A DNA stretch of 64,000 nucleotides from Advenella kashmirensis W13003 (GTDB lineage: Bacteria; Pseudomonadota; Gammaproteobacteria; Burkholderiales; Burkholderiaceae_B): contig NZ_KI650984.1 of NCBI RefSeq assembly GCF_000506985.1, positions 22,260-86,259 of the forward strand, read 5' to 3'. This document shows positions 47,325 to 56,824 of the stretch, piece after piece. Numbering within the stretch: the first letter of the stretch is position 1; each line of letters begins with the position of its first letter. The position numbers were made by a program, and so were the translations under genes. The notes beneath the pieces are model-generated. The model searched no databases. It saw nothing but the letters and a program-made list of their open reading frames with translations, and was not told where the DNA came from.

Positions 47325-48341
47325 ATGATTTCACTTGCACACACTATTCGCAGCCTGACCCTTGCTGCCGTCGCTGTCACCACCTTTTCTGCCGTGGCGC
47401 ACGCCCGCGACATCACGCTGCTGAACGTGTCCTATGATCCAACGCGGGAGCTGTATCAGGAAATTGACGGGCTTTTTGCCAAGGAGTGGAAAGACAAAAC
47501 CGGTGACAACCTGGTGATCAAGCAGTCTCATGGCGGTTCCGGTTCCCAGGCACGCTCTGTCGATAACGGACTGGACGCCGATGTGGTTACGCTCGCGCTG
47601 GCGATCGATATCAATACCATCGCGCGCAAGAGCAAGCGCATCAATGCCGATTGGGAAAGCAAATTTGCTCACAACAGTACCCCGTTTACCTCAACGATTG
47701 TTTTCCTGGTTCGCAAGGGTAATCCCAAGGGAATCAAAGACTGGGGCGATCTGACCAAATCCGGTGTCCAGGTTATTACGCCCAACCCTAAAACCTCGGG
47801 CGGGGCACGCTGGAATTATCTGGCAGCCTATGCCTGGGCCAAAGAACAACCCAATGCAACCGAAGAGACCGCCAAGCAATACCTGAAGGACCTGTACAGC
47901 CATGTGCCCGTGCTGGACTCGGGCGCACGCGGCTCGACGCTGACCTTTGTGCAGCGTCAGATCGGCGACGTATTGCTGGCCTGGGAAAACGAAGCGTTTC
48001 TTGCCCAGAAGGAGCTGGGCCAGGGCCAGTTTGACATCGTGGTGCCTTCGCTGTCGGTCCTGGCAGAGCCCCCGGTTGCCGTGGTGGATAAGGTCGTGGA
48101 CAAACGCGGCACACGTGAAGTGGCCACTGCCTATCTGAATTTTCTTTATACCCCCGAGGCACAGCGCATCGCGATCAAAAACTTTTATCGGCCAACCGAC
48201 CCCTCGCTGGCGGCAGAGGCCGGCAAGCTGTTCCCCGCGTTGAAAACGGTCTCGATTGCTGACCTGGGAGGCTGGGATGCGGCCAATGCAAAGCATTTTG
48301 CCGACGGTGCCCTGTTTGACCAGATCTATTTGAAAAAATAA
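47325..48341 (+). CDS. sbp: Sulfate ABC transporter substrate-binding protein
   Basis: A periplasmic sulfate receptor (338 residues) that delivers sulfate to CysTWA. The chosen ATG gives a Sec signal peptide ending AVAHA. The mature protein opens [15 protein letters not shown], followed by [25 protein letters not shown] and [15 protein letters not shown], the sulfate-binding signatures. It could equally be called CysP, which binds thiosulfate as well; the two are close relatives. First gene of the sbp-cysT-cysW-cysA cluster. Confidence 0.96.
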   Translation: MISLAHTIRSLTLAAVAVTTFSAVAHARDITLLNVSYDPTRELYQEIDGLFAKEWKDKTGDNLVIKQSHGGSGSQARSVDNGLDADVVTLALAIDINTIARKSKRINADWESKFAHNSTPFTSTIVFLVRKGNPKGIKDWGDLTKSGVQVITPNPKTSGGARWNYLAAYAWAKEQPNATEETAKQYLKDLYSHVPVLDSGARGSTLTFVQRQIGDVLLAWENEAFLAQKELGQGQFDIVVPSLSVLAEPPVAVVDKVVDKRGTREVATAYLNFLYTPEAQRIAIKNFYRPTDPSLAAEAGKLFPALKTVSIADLGGWDAANAKHFADGALFDQIYLKK

Positions 48342-48381
48342 TGGCAATTGAAATTGCGCGATTTTCCGATCAGATGATTTA

Positions 48382-49218
48382 ATGACACTTCTTCAAAAAC
48401 AATATTCGGTACTGCCCGGCTTTGGTCTGACGCTGGGCATTACCCTTTTCTGGCTCAGCCTGATCGTGCTGATCCCCTTTGCCGTTCTGTTCGGCTGGGC
48501 ATCGCAACCGGGCATTGAGGGTTTTATCAAGACGATCGGCCACGAACGTGTGATCCATTCGCTCTACATTACGTTCGGCTCATCACTGCTTGCGGTACTG
48601 ATCAACGTCGTGTTCGGGGTCATGACGGCGTGGGTACTGGTCCGGTATTCATTCCCCGGCAAGAAAATCATTGACGCCTTTATCGACCTGCCCTTTGCCC
48701 TGCCCACGGCAGTGGCCGGGATTGCCCTGACTACGCTGTATGCACCCAACGGTCTGCTGGGCAGCCTGCTGATGCCGCTGGGCATCAAAATCGCCTATAC
48801 GCCAGCCGGTATTGTCATCGCCCTGATCTTCATCAGCCTGCCGTTTATTGTGCGCACCATCCAGCCCGTACTGGAAGACCTGGAACCGGAACTGGAAGAC
48901 GCGGCGACCTGTCTGGGTGCCAGCCGATGGCAGATTTTTTCCCGGGTTATTTTCCCGGCCATCGCCCCCGCCCTGCTGACCGGCGCTGCCATGGCCTTTG
49001 CCCGGGCGGCGGGCGAGTATGGTTCGGTCATTTTTATCGCCGGCAATATTCCCATGGTGTCGGAAATCACCCCCTTGCTGATTACCGCCAAACTGGAACA
49101 ATCCGATTACGAAGGCGCAACCGTCCTGGCGATGCTGATGCTGATGATCTCTTTTCTGGTGCTGCTGCTGATCAATCTGATCCAGCGGTGGAATAACAAA
49201 CGCAATGGCATGAATTGA
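48382..49218 (+). CDS. cysT: Sulfate/thiosulfate ABC transporter permease CysT (CysU)
   Basis: One of two inner-membrane channel subunits of the sulfate importer; 278 residues, about six helices. The typical EAA coupling loop is seen as [22 protein letters not shown] near 170-192. The N-terminal [21 protein letters not shown] is standard for CysT. It starts 40 bp after sbp; cysW begins 8 bp after its stop. Confidence 0.97.
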   Translation: MTLLQKQYSVLPGFGLTLGITLFWLSLIVLIPFAVLFGWASQPGIEGFIKTIGHERVIHSLYITFGSSLLAVLINVVFGVMTAWVLVRYSFPGKKIIDAFIDLPFALPTAVAGIALTTLYAPNGLLGSLLMPLGIKIAYTPAGIVIALIFISLPFIVRTIQPVLEDLEPELEDAATCLGASRWQIFSRVIFPAIAPALLTGAAMAFARAAGEYGSVIFIAGNIPMVSEITPLLITAKLEQSDYEGATVLAMLMLMISFLVLLLINLIQRWNNKRNGMN

Positions 49219-49226
49219 GGCCTGGC

Positions 49227-50138
49227 ATGAATCAATCTTTTCGTCGCACGGAGAAACCCTGGGTACGCCGCAGCCTCACCGGCATCGCGATGGTGTTTGT
49301 GCTGCTATTTATCGCCCTGCCCATGTTTCTGGTATTCGGCGAGGCTTTCAGCAAAGGCTGGGCCTTCTATCGGGACACTTTGAGTCAATCGGACGCCGTC
49401 TCGGCCATCGGCCTGACACTGCTGACCGCCGCCATCGCGGTGCCGCTCAATGTCCTGTTTGGTATCGCCGCCGCCTGGGCGATCGCGCGCTTTAATTTCC
49501 GCGGCAAGAGCTTTCTGATCACACTGATTGATCTGCCGTTTTCCGTTTCACCCGTGGTCGCCGGCCTCATGTATCTGCTGCTTTTCGGCAACCAGACGGC
49601 GCTTGGCGTCTGGCTGGACGACCATGATTTGAAAATCATTTTCGCCGTTCCGGGCATTGTGCTGGCGACCACCTTCGTCACCTTTCCCTTTGTGGCGCGC
49701 GAGCTGATCCCGCTGATGCAGTCGCAGGGTGCCGACGAAGAACACGCGGCGCTGGTGCTGGGCGCGGGCAGCCTGCAGACATTCTGGCATGTCACCCTGC
49801 CGAATATCAAATGGGGACTGTTGTATGGCGTAATCCTGACCAATGCCCGCGCCATGGGCGAATTTGGTGCCGTGAGCGTGATCTCGGGTCATATCCGTGG
49901 CGTAACCAATACCATTCCCCTGCATGTGGAAATTCTGTACAACGAATTCAATATCGCCGGGGCGTTTGTGTGCGCCTCGATTCTGGCGCTGCTGGCGATC
50001 GTGACACTGGTGATCAAGTCTTTCGTGGAATGGCAGCAGCACCGGTCGCATCAGCAATCGCTGCGTCGCAGCGGTATTGCGGCGCAAAGTCTGCCCTCAG
50101 ACAGCGCGGGCCCCGTGACCGCGCTCATTCCATCATGA
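49227..50138 (+). CDS. cysW: Sulfate/thiosulfate ABC transporter permease CysW
   Basis: The partner channel subunit of CysT; 303 residues with about six helices. LDLPFSVSPVVAGLMYLLLFG-like sequence (IDLPFSVSPVVAG) and the EAA loop EHAALVLGAGSLQTFWHVTLP identify it, as does the ARAMGEFGAVSVISGHIRG stretch. The C-terminal 30 residues (HRSHQQSLRRSG onward) are a hydrophilic tail. ATG at 49227 is preferred over a TTG four codons upstream. Confidence 0.97.
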   Translation: MNQSFRRTEKPWVRRSLTGIAMVFVLLFIALPMFLVFGEAFSKGWAFYRDTLSQSDAVSAIGLTLLTAAIAVPLNVLFGIAAAWAIARFNFRGKSFLITLIDLPFSVSPVVAGLMYLLLFGNQTALGVWLDDHDLKIIFAVPGIVLATTFVTFPFVARELIPLMQSQGADEEHAALVLGAGSLQTFWHVTLPNIKWGLLYGVILTNARAMGEFGAVSVISGHIRGVTNTIPLHVEILYNEFNIAGAFVCASILALLAIVTLVIKSFVEWQQHRSHQQSLRRSGIAAQSLPSDSAGPVTALIPS

Positions 50139-50161
50139 GCCCGTCCATCCTTGATACAACC

Positions 50162-50269
50162 ATGACTTACCAACAACGCCATCGTCCGCTGCTACCCGGC
50201 CAGTCCAATGCAGCCGCCCCCTTTCCGGCCCAATTCCGGTTGGCCGACAGAACAAGGACATTATTGTGA
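50162..50269 (+). CDS. Possible 35-codon upstream reading frame overlapping the cysA start
   Basis: An ATG at 50162 opens a 35-residue frame ([14 protein letters not shown] start, DRTRTLL end) whose TGA overlaps the cysA GTG as GTGA. It fills most of the unusual 127-bp gap between cysW and cysA. No clear ribosome site is seen before its ATG and no family is recognisable. It may be a coupling leader peptide or chance. Confidence 0.2.
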   Translation: MTYQQRHRPLLPGQSNAAAPFPAQFRLADRTRTLL

Positions 50270-51345
50270 GCATTGAAGTTCATCACGTCACAAAAACATT
50301 CGGCAATTTTACTGCCCTGGCCGACATCAGCCTGCAGGTGCGCAGCGGTGAGCTGCTGGCCCTGCTTGGTCCCTCGGGCTGCGGCAAGACAACGCTGCTC
50401 AAAATCGTGGCCGGGCTGGAACAGCCCGATTCCGGTCAGTTGCTATTTGAAGGCACCGACGCCACACACAAGCATGTGGCCGAAAGAGGGATTGGTTTTG
50501 TGTTCCAGCATTACGCGCTGTTCCGTCACATGACCGTGTTCGATAACGTTGCCTTTGGCCTCACGGTCAAGCCCAGGCGGATCCGTCCGTCCAAAGCGGA
50601 AATACGCGACAAGGTCCACCGCCTGCTGAAAATGGTGCAGCTGGAATGGCTGGCCGATGCCTACCCGGCCCAGTTGTCCGGCGGCCAGCGCCAGCGCATT
50701 GCCCTGGCTCGATCCCTCGCCGTGGAGCCACGCGTACTGCTGCTGGATGAACCTTTCGGCGCCCTTGATGCCCGCGTGCGCAAGGACCTGCGCCGCTGGT
50801 TGCGCCAGTTGCATGACGAGATCCATCTGACCAGTATCTTTGTGACGCATGATCAGGAAGAAGCGCTGGAAGTGTCCGACCGGGTGGTGGTGATGAACCA
50901 CGGAAAAATTGAACAGGTCGGCACACCCGACGAGATTTATGAGCACCCGGCCAGCGCATTCGTAACCCAGTTCCTGGGCGACGTCAATCTGTTTCACGGC
51001 CGGATTCAGGATGAAAAATTCACGCATGGCAATTATGTCCAGCCCTTTTCTGCCGACCATGTGCGCGACAATACAAACGATGAAGTGACTGCCTATATCC
51101 GACCGCACGATATCGAATTGTCCCAGGAAGCCGACAATGCACTGGATCGCGGCAGAATCGAACACGTTCACGCCATTGGTCCGGTTGTGCGTCTGGAACT
51201 GGGACGCGAAGGATCAGGTGATCCGATAGAAGTGGTGATGACCCGGGAACGCTACCGCCTGCTGGGTCTGAATCCGGGCGACACGGTGTATGTCAAGCCA
51301 AGAAAAATGGCAGTTTTCAATCGGAAAGAGAAGACGGCCGCCTGA
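50266..51345 (+). CDS. cysA: Sulfate/thiosulfate ABC transporter ATP-binding protein
   Basis: The ATPase of the sulfate importer; 359 residues. Walker [10 protein letters not shown] is at 35-43, Q loop FVFQHYALF, signature LSGGQ at 137-141, Walker B LLLDEP at 158-163 and the switch His in [10 protein letters not shown]. The C-terminal third (about 240-350) is a TOBE-type regulatory domain with IRPHDIEL. The start is GTG, preceded by AAGGA. It ends 243 bp before the convergent cysN stop, with a shared terminator between. Confidence 0.97.
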   Translation: MSIEVHHVTKTFGNFTALADISLQVRSGELLALLGPSGCGKTTLLKIVAGLEQPDSGQLLFEGTDATHKHVAERGIGFVFQHYALFRHMTVFDNVAFGLTVKPRRIRPSKAEIRDKVHRLLKMVQLEWLADAYPAQLSGGQRQRIALARSLAVEPRVLLLDEPFGALDARVRKDLRRWLRQLHDEIHLTSIFVTHDQEEALEVSDRVVVMNHGKIEQVGTPDEIYEHPASAFVTQFLGDVNLFHGRIQDEKFTHGNYVQPFSADHVRDNTNDEVTAYIRPHDIELSQEADNALDRGRIEHVHAIGPVVRLELGREGSGDPIEVVMTRERYRLLGLNPGDTVYVKPRKMAVFNRKEKTAA

Positions 51346-51407
51346 GGCCGCACCCTGGGTGCATAACCGACCGCGAATACCTGTAAGATCGCCAATACAC
51401 CGATAGA

Positions 51408-51492
51408 GAAGTCGCCGGTGTATGAACAAAGATGTCACCCAGCTGTCAAAAAAGAAGTCGGCGATGTGGCGAAAAAGAAGTGGCCGCTGTAT
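51408..51492. repeat. Three imperfect 16-bp repeats between cysA and cysN
   Basis: GAAGTCGCCGGTGTAT (51408-51423), GAAGTCGGCGATGTGG (51454-51469) and GAAGTGGCCGCTGTAT (51477-51492) are related copies. They lie upstream of the shared terminator. No gene could be assigned to them. Confidence 0.5.
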
Positions 51493-51511
51493 CGGCAAAG
51501 GTATATCGACG

Positions 51512-51539
51512 AAAAAACGCCGGCGTACCGGCGTTTTTC
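51512..51539. terminator. Bidirectional terminator between cysA and cysN
   Basis: AAAAACGCCGG (51513-51523) and CCGGCGTTTTT (51528-51538) form a perfect eleven-base stem closed by a CGTA loop, with A and T runs on either side. It serves both converging sulfur operons. Confidence 0.9.
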
Positions 51540-51588
51540 ATGAAGGCGCCCCGCAAGAGAGCGGAAACGCCACGGACCTTAAACCGGA

Positions 51589-52902
51589 TCAGGCCAGCGC
51601 GGGCGCGTTGATAATTCCAGCCGCCACGGTATTGTTGCTGACTTCGTCAATCAGGATAAACGAGCCGGTCACCGCATTCTGGTCATAACTGTCGCTGACC
51701 AGCGGTTTTTGCAAAGTCAGTTGCACCTGGCCGATATCGTTCAGGCGCAATTGATCGCTACCGGTTTCGTTCAGCAATGTGCTCACATCCAGCACTTTAT
51801 TGATCCGGTTGATGCGAACGGGAATCGACGCAAAGGTATGACGCAACAGATATTTGCGCTTCAAATCCAGCGGGTCTGCATCAAACCAGCAAACATCGGC
51901 TTCAATCGCGCGGCGCGGGGTGATCTGCGCGTCGGCCGCGACAATAATGTCGCCTCGTGAAATATCAATATCACGATCCAGACTGAGCGTAGGCACATCA
52001 CCCGCTACTGCGCGATCAAGCTGGCCATCGGGCCCCAGAATTTCTTTTACCACAGCCGTCTGATCACCCGGCAGCACCCGGATGGTCTGCCCGACATGCA
52101 ATTGTCCGCCGGCTACTTTACCCATGTATCCCCGGAAATCATCGGCCTGACTTCCGTCCTGGCGCACCACCAGTTGCACAGGAAAACGCAGTGCCGCCGG
52201 ATCGCTATCGGCCGCTTGCGTCAATTCGATCGACTCCAGGATCGACAGTAACGGCAAGCCCGTATACCAAGGCATCTGTTCACTGCGCAATACGACGTTA
52301 TCGCCGCTGAGCGCCGACACCGGAATATAGCGCACATCTTCAATTCCCAGCTGCGCTGCCAGTTGCGCATAGGCATCACAGATTTTTTCAAACCGTTGCT
52401 GGTCAAAACCGATCAGATCCATTTTATTGACGGCCACCACGATATGGCGAATGCCCAGCAGCCGCAATAAGGCGCTATGACGACGCGTTTGCGCCAGCAG
52501 TGTCACATTGTCCTCTTCGTCCAGCGCGCGCACCGGATCAATCAGCACCACGGCCGCATCGGCAGTCGAGGCACCGGTCACCATATTGCGCGTATATTGC
52601 TCGTGCCCGGGTGTATCGGCAATGATGAATTTGCGGTTGACGGTGGAAAAATACCGATAGGCCACGTCAATGGTAATGCCCTGCTCTCTTTCGGCTTCCA
52701 GTCCGTCGGTCAGCAGCGAAAAATCAATCTGCTCGCCCACCGTGCGCTTGTGCCGGGCATTGCGTACCGCCAGTAACTGGTCGCTCAGGACCGATTTGCT
52801 GTCAAACAGCAGGCGCCCGATCAGCGTGCTTTTTCCATCGTCAACGGAACCGGCAGTGATAAAACGCAGCAGTCCCTGTGTATTTGTCGTTGTCATCATC
52901 AT
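51589..52902 (-). CDS. cysN: Sulfate adenylyltransferase subunit 1 (GTPase)
   Basis: The regulatory GTPase of ATP sulfurylase, coupling GTP hydrolysis to APS formation by CysD. The 437-residue protein has G1 GSVDDGKST (18-26), G3 DTPGHEQYTRNM and G4 NKMD, followed by two elongation-factor-like beta-barrel domains. It stops where the GTPase part ends, with no fused APS kinase (CysC). Three ATGs in a row open the frame; the precise start is uncertain by two codons. The cysD stop lies 12 bp upstream. Confidence 0.97.
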   Translation of the reverse strand: MMMTTTNTQGLLRFITAGSVDDGKSTLIGRLLFDSKSVLSDQLLAVRNARHKRTVGEQIDFSLLTDGLEAEREQGITIDVAYRYFSTVNRKFIIADTPGHEQYTRNMVTGASTADAAVVLIDPVRALDEEDNVTLLAQTRRHSALLRLLGIRHIVVAVNKMDLIGFDQQRFEKICDAYAQLAAQLGIEDVRYIPVSALSGDNVVLRSEQMPWYTGLPLLSILESIELTQAADSDPAALRFPVQLVVRQDGSQADDFRGYMGKVAGGQLHVGQTIRVLPGDQTAVVKEILGPDGQLDRAVAGDVPTLSLDRDIDISRGDIIVAADAQITPRRAIEADVCWFDADPLDLKRKYLLRHTFASIPVRINRINKVLDVSTLLNETGSDQLRLNDIGQVQLTLQKPLVSDSYDQNAVTGSFILIDEVSNNTVAAGIINAPALA

Positions 52903-52914
52903 TATCCTGATACG

Positions 52915-53862
52915 TCAGAAGTAGCCTTCTTTCTTGCGTTTTTCCATAGAGGCTTCGCTGATCTGGTCATCCATGCGCGTCGCGCCCCTCTCGGTAATTT
53001 CGGCGATCGCGGTTTCGCGAATGATATCGCCGGGCGTTGCCGCCGTGCTGGCCACCGGGCAGGTGCAACTGATATCGCCCACGGTTCGGAAACGCACGCT
53101 GATCACTTCGCTTTGCTCATGCGTCTGTTTCGGGGTCAGCTCAGTCACCGGAACCAGCAGTTCGTTGCGGCGCACGATCTCCCGGTCATGGGCATAATAA
53201 ATCTCGGGCAGCGCCAGCTTTTCCTGTTCGATATACTGCCAGATATCCAGTTCAGTCCAGTTTGAAATCGGGAACACACGAATCTGTTCACCGGCATGAA
53301 CACGGGCGTTGTACAGTTCCCATAATTCAGGACGCTGCGCCTTGGGATCCCACTGTCCGAACTCATCGCGGAAGGAAAAAATGCGTTCCTTGGCGCGGGC
53401 TTTCTCCTCGTCGCGGCGCGCGCCTCCCATGAGCGCATCAAAACCGTGGGCCTCGATCGTCTCCAGCAGTGTCACGGCCTGCGCCGCATTGCGTGAGTCG
53501 GTTGCCCGGCGCAGTTTGACGGTGCCCTTGCGAATTGAATCTTCGACATGCCCCACGACCAGCTTAAAACCGTGCTGGGCGATCAGCGCATCACGAAAGC
53601 GGATGACTTCCGGATAGTTGTGGCCGGTATCGATATGCACCAGCGAAAACGGCAAGGCCAATGGCCGGTTGCCAAGCCGGAATGCCTTGCGCGCAAGATG
53701 CAGCAAGACAACCGAATCTTTTCCGCCGGAAAACAGCAAGGCGGGCGAGCGGCTTTGCGCGTAGACTTCGCGAATAATATAGATGGACTCGGCTTCGAGT
53801 CGTTTCAGGTGTGCGGTGTGCAGGTGGGTAGGCTGAGTGATGGAGCCCGATAGCGTGTCCAT
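52915..53862 (-). CDS. cysD: Sulfate adenylyltransferase subunit 2
   Basis: The catalytic subunit making adenosine 5'-phosphosulfate from sulfate and ATP. The 315-residue protein has the PP-loop SGGKDS at 45-50, VHIDTGHNYPEVI, ALMGGARRDEEKARAKER and ISNWTELDIWQYIE. The start MDTLSGSITQ is preferred; a longer frame upstream would run toward cysH without conserved sequence. It lies between cysH and cysN in one minus-strand operon. Confidence 0.97.
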   Translation of the reverse strand: MDTLSGSITQPTHLHTAHLKRLEAESIYIIREVYAQSRSPALLFSGGKDSVVLLHLARKAFRLGNRPLALPFSLVHIDTGHNYPEVIRFRDALIAQHGFKLVVGHVEDSIRKGTVKLRRATDSRNAAQAVTLLETIEAHGFDALMGGARRDEEKARAKERIFSFRDEFGQWDPKAQRPELWELYNARVHAGEQIRVFPISNWTELDIWQYIEQEKLALPEIYYAHDREIVRRNELLVPVTELTPKQTHEQSEVISVRFRTVGDISCTCPVASTAATPGDIIRETAIAEITERGATRMDDQISEASMEKRKKEGYF

Positions 53863-53918
53863 AGACAATATATTTCCCTGATAATGTGTTTGTATCGATG
53901 CCGATGCGTAATTCAATT

Positions 53919-54701
53919 TCAATTGTGAACGTGCAGCCCGCACTCCCGGCTGTCCTGGTTTTCCCACCACCAGCGACCGGCGCGCGGGTCTTCGCCCGTC
54001 CTGACGGCTTTGGTACAGGGCTCACAGCCGATGCTGGGATAGCCCTGATAGTGCAGCGCGTTGACTGGTACAGAAAACTGTTCGACATATGCCCAGACGT
54101 CCTGCTCGGACCAGTCGAACAGGGGGTTGTATTTGCGGATGCCCCGCGCTGTATCATCTTCAGCTAAAGCCAGCTCGCCACGGGTGACCGACTGCTCGCG
54201 GCGCTGACCGGTTATCCAGGCGTCGGCGTCGGCCAGGGCGGCAGCAAGCGGGACGACCTTGCGGATGTCGCAGCACTGCTTGCGAGCCGCCAGACTTTCA
54301 TAGAAGCCATTCAGACCGTAGCGATCGATATAGGCCTGCACCGCCTCGTCCGCCGGCGTATATATCGCCAATTGTGTGCCGTAGTGTGTCTGAATATCAT
54401 TCAGCAGTGCCAGCGTTTCCGCCGGCAGCCGTCCCGTTTCCAGCGTGAAAATATCAATGCTGCCGGCAATGTCCGGATGCGCATTGCGCAATATCACATC
54501 TGAAATAACCATATCTTCAGCCGACAGGCTTGAGGCCAGGCGTACATGCTGATGTTGTCTGGCGATCTGCAGCAGACGCTCACTCAGTTGCTGGCTTTTT
54601 TCTTCGATGCACACAAGGCTGGCCACCCGCTTGGGTGGCGACCACAGGACCGGGCGCTCAAATACCGTAGCGGTTGTGGTGTCTGCAGTAAGATAAGCCA
54701 T
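53919..54701 (-). CDS. cysH: Adenylylsulfate (APS) reductase, iron-sulfur type
   Basis: Reduces activated sulfate to sulfite using thioredoxin. The 260-residue protein carries the complete cysteine set for a [4Fe-4S] cluster, Cys143-Cys144 and Cys226-x-x-Cys229, plus the catalytic ECGLH with Cys254 near the C-terminus. This pattern marks enzymes that use APS rather than PAPS, which fits the lack of an APS kinase gene here. Other marks are SSLSAEDMVI, FTLETGRL and ITGQRREQS. First gene of cysH-cysD-cysN. Confidence 0.95.
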   Translation of the reverse strand: MAYLTADTTTATVFERPVLWSPPKRVASLVCIEEKSQQLSERLLQIARQHQHVRLASSLSAEDMVISDVILRNAHPDIAGSIDIFTLETGRLPAETLALLNDIQTHYGTQLAIYTPADEAVQAYIDRYGLNGFYESLAARKQCCDIRKVVPLAAALADADAWITGQRREQSVTRGELALAEDDTARGIRKYNPLFDWSEQDVWAYVEQFSVPVNALHYQGYPSIGCEPCTKAVRTGEDPRAGRWWWENQDSRECGLHVHN

Positions 54702-55036
54702 GATTCATTCATCCAATGTACGGTCGAGCCGACATGCAGGCAAGACGATCTCAGTGAAGCCTCATCTTATCGGGTCAACGCCCGAAGCTGAACGAATAAA
54801 TATGTCTTTATTTATAGAAAACGGATATAAACCACAAGCCCGAGAACCGGATTGGGTTGTTAAGAGAGGCCGGGACCGCCTGCCTGCGGCAGGCTTTGCG
54901 CTTGCGAGCCAAGACGGCACAGCGTGACGATGATATGGCTGTGGGCTATTTCAATATAAAGCCGACCTATAAGGCTTCCTTACAACGCTTACTTACACGG
55001 CTGTATCACAAGACTTGGTCATAAGGCTGTCTATGC
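54702..55036. promoter_or_regulatory. 335-bp region upstream of cysH, probable promoter
   Basis: No gene is visible. AATAAA/TTTATT (54795-54812) form a dyad around TATGTC in an AT-rich patch, of the kind bound by CysB-type regulators; this is inference. GCCTGCC/GGCAGGC (54878-54894) form a tight hairpin with no T run, and TAAGG/CCTTA (54970-54982) a further small dyad. Confidence 0.35.
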
Positions 55037-56650
55037 CTAGCGTGATGCAAGAATCAGTTGTGCACCTTTTTCTGCGATCAGCATGGCCGGGGCATTGGTA
55101 TTGCCGGAGGTAATGGTCGGCATGATGGATGCGTCAACCACGCGCAGGCCCTCCACCCCATGCACCTTCAGAGCCGCATCCACGACTGCCATGTCGTCAT
55201 TCCCCATTTTGCATGTGCCCACGGGATGAAAAATCGTCGTACCGATATTGCTGGCCGCCCGTATCAGGTCATCATCGCTCTTGGCCAGCGGCCCGGGTCG
55301 CCATTCCTGCGGCGCATACTTTTCCAGTGCAGACGCAGCAGCGATACGCCGCGTGAGTCGAATACTGTCCAACGCCACCTGCACGTCCTCATCGGTACTC
55401 AGATAATTGCACAGAATATCGGGCCGCGATTCGAGCGAAGGCGACACAATGGCCACCGTCCCACGGCTGGTGGGGCGGATATTGCATACCGATGCCGTGA
55501 ACGCGGGAAACGGGTGCAGGCCTTCGCCGAATTTCTCCAGTGACAGGGGCTGCACGTGATATTCGACATTGGCTCGCGACTGTCTGGATGAAGAACGGGC
55601 AAAGAGCCCCAGCTGCGACGGGGCCATGGTCAGCGGTCCCTTTTTCAATAACGCATACTGCAAACCCATATACGCCTTGGCCAGTGGCGACTGCATCATG
55701 GTATTGAGCGTGCGGGCCTTGCTGATTTTGTAGATCATGCGCAGTTGCAGATGATCCTGCAGGTTGCGGCCCACACCAGGTAAATGATGAATAAGAGGGA
55801 TACCCAGAGACTGCATCAGATCACCAGCGCCAATACCCGAGCGCTGAAGAATCTGAACCGAGCCGATCGCGCCGGCACTCAGGATGACTTCGCGGGTGGC
55901 ATTGGCATGGAAAAAATGATCGTTATGACGAAATTGCAGGCCCTGTGCAGTACGACCATTGAAATTGACCCGGTCGATCATTGCATTTGTGATAACGGTC
56001 AGATTGCTGCGCTCTTTGATCGGGCGCAGAAAGGCGGAGGCCGCACTGAAACGCACGCCTTTTTTCTGGGTCACCTGAAAATAGGACGACCCTTCATTGT
56101 TGCCGCCGTTGAAGTCGTCTATTTTCGGGATGCCGGCTTCTTCTGCGGCCTCGCGAAAGGCATCCAGAATCGCCCAGCGCAGGCGCTGCTGCTCGACACG
56201 CAACTCGCCCGTCCCGCCATGGATCGCCGAGTCACCAGCATAATGGCTTTCGAATTTGCGAAACAGCGGTAAGACATCGTCCCAGCCCCAGCCCGCGTTA
56301 CCCGCTGCTTTCCAGCCATCGTAGTCTTCGCGCTGGCCGCGCATATAGATCATGCCATTGATGGCAGAGCTGCCGCCCAGTACCCGCCCTCTTGGATAGG
56401 CAATGCTGCGACCATTGAGACCGGCATCGGGATGCGTCGTAAAGCACCAATCGGTGTCCGGGTTGCCGATGCAGTAAAGATAGCCGACCGGAATATGCAG
56501 CCAGCGCCATTTGTCGTCGCCGCCCGCTTCCAGCAACAGCACCCTGCATGCCGGATCGGCGGACAGGCGATTTGCCAGCAGGCAACCTGCAGAACCTGCA
56601 CCCGCAATAATATAGTCAAAGTTCCCGTAAAGGGTGGTTGTCTCAGCCAT
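55037..56650 (-). CDS. GMC family FAD-dependent oxidoreductase (choline dehydrogenase-like)
   Basis: A 537-residue flavoenzyme oxidising an alcohol to an aldehyde. The FAD motif GAGSAG is at 17-22, with LLLEAGG after it; GGSSAINGMIYMRG (about 93-106) is GMC signature 1, and GAIGSVQILQRSGIG signature 2. The catalytic His is in HPVGTCKMG near 478, and SGNTNAPAMLIAEKGA closes the fold. Similar genes in Burkholderiales are annotated as alcohol or choline dehydrogenase; without betB or betI nearby, choline is not specifically supported. Confidence 0.92.
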   Translation of the reverse strand: MAETTTLYGNFDYIIAGAGSAGCLLANRLSADPACRVLLLEAGGDDKWRWLHIPVGYLYCIGNPDTDWCFTTHPDAGLNGRSIAYPRGRVLGGSSAINGMIYMRGQREDYDGWKAAGNAGWGWDDVLPLFRKFESHYAGDSAIHGGTGELRVEQQRLRWAILDAFREAAEEAGIPKIDDFNGGNNEGSSYFQVTQKKGVRFSAASAFLRPIKERSNLTVITNAMIDRVNFNGRTAQGLQFRHNDHFFHANATREVILSAGAIGSVQILQRSGIGAGDLMQSLGIPLIHHLPGVGRNLQDHLQLRMIYKISKARTLNTMMQSPLAKAYMGLQYALLKKGPLTMAPSQLGLFARSSSRQSRANVEYHVQPLSLEKFGEGLHPFPAFTASVCNIRPTSRGTVAIVSPSLESRPDILCNYLSTDEDVQVALDSIRLTRRIAAASALEKYAPQEWRPGPLAKSDDDLIRAASNIGTTIFHPVGTCKMGNDDMAVVDAALKVHGVEGLRVVDASIMPTITSGNTNAPAMLIAEKGAQLILASR

Positions 56651-56824
56651 GTTCCCACTCTGCGTGTCTGTGCACTATATTTGTGTACTTGTTTTTATTG
56701 GTCAGCCGGATCGCTCCGTATTCTGATTATTATTGAGAATATCCGGCGCCATGACAACGCGTATTTCTACCTATTACAAACACGAGAGGTAACGACTGTA
56801 AGCAAAAGCATATTCGCAGTTGGC

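Noticed and set aside
51422..51688. Small basic protein between cysA and cysN
   Set aside because: The frame runs through the shared terminator and into the cysN end; the Lys-rich start reflects the repeat, not a gene.
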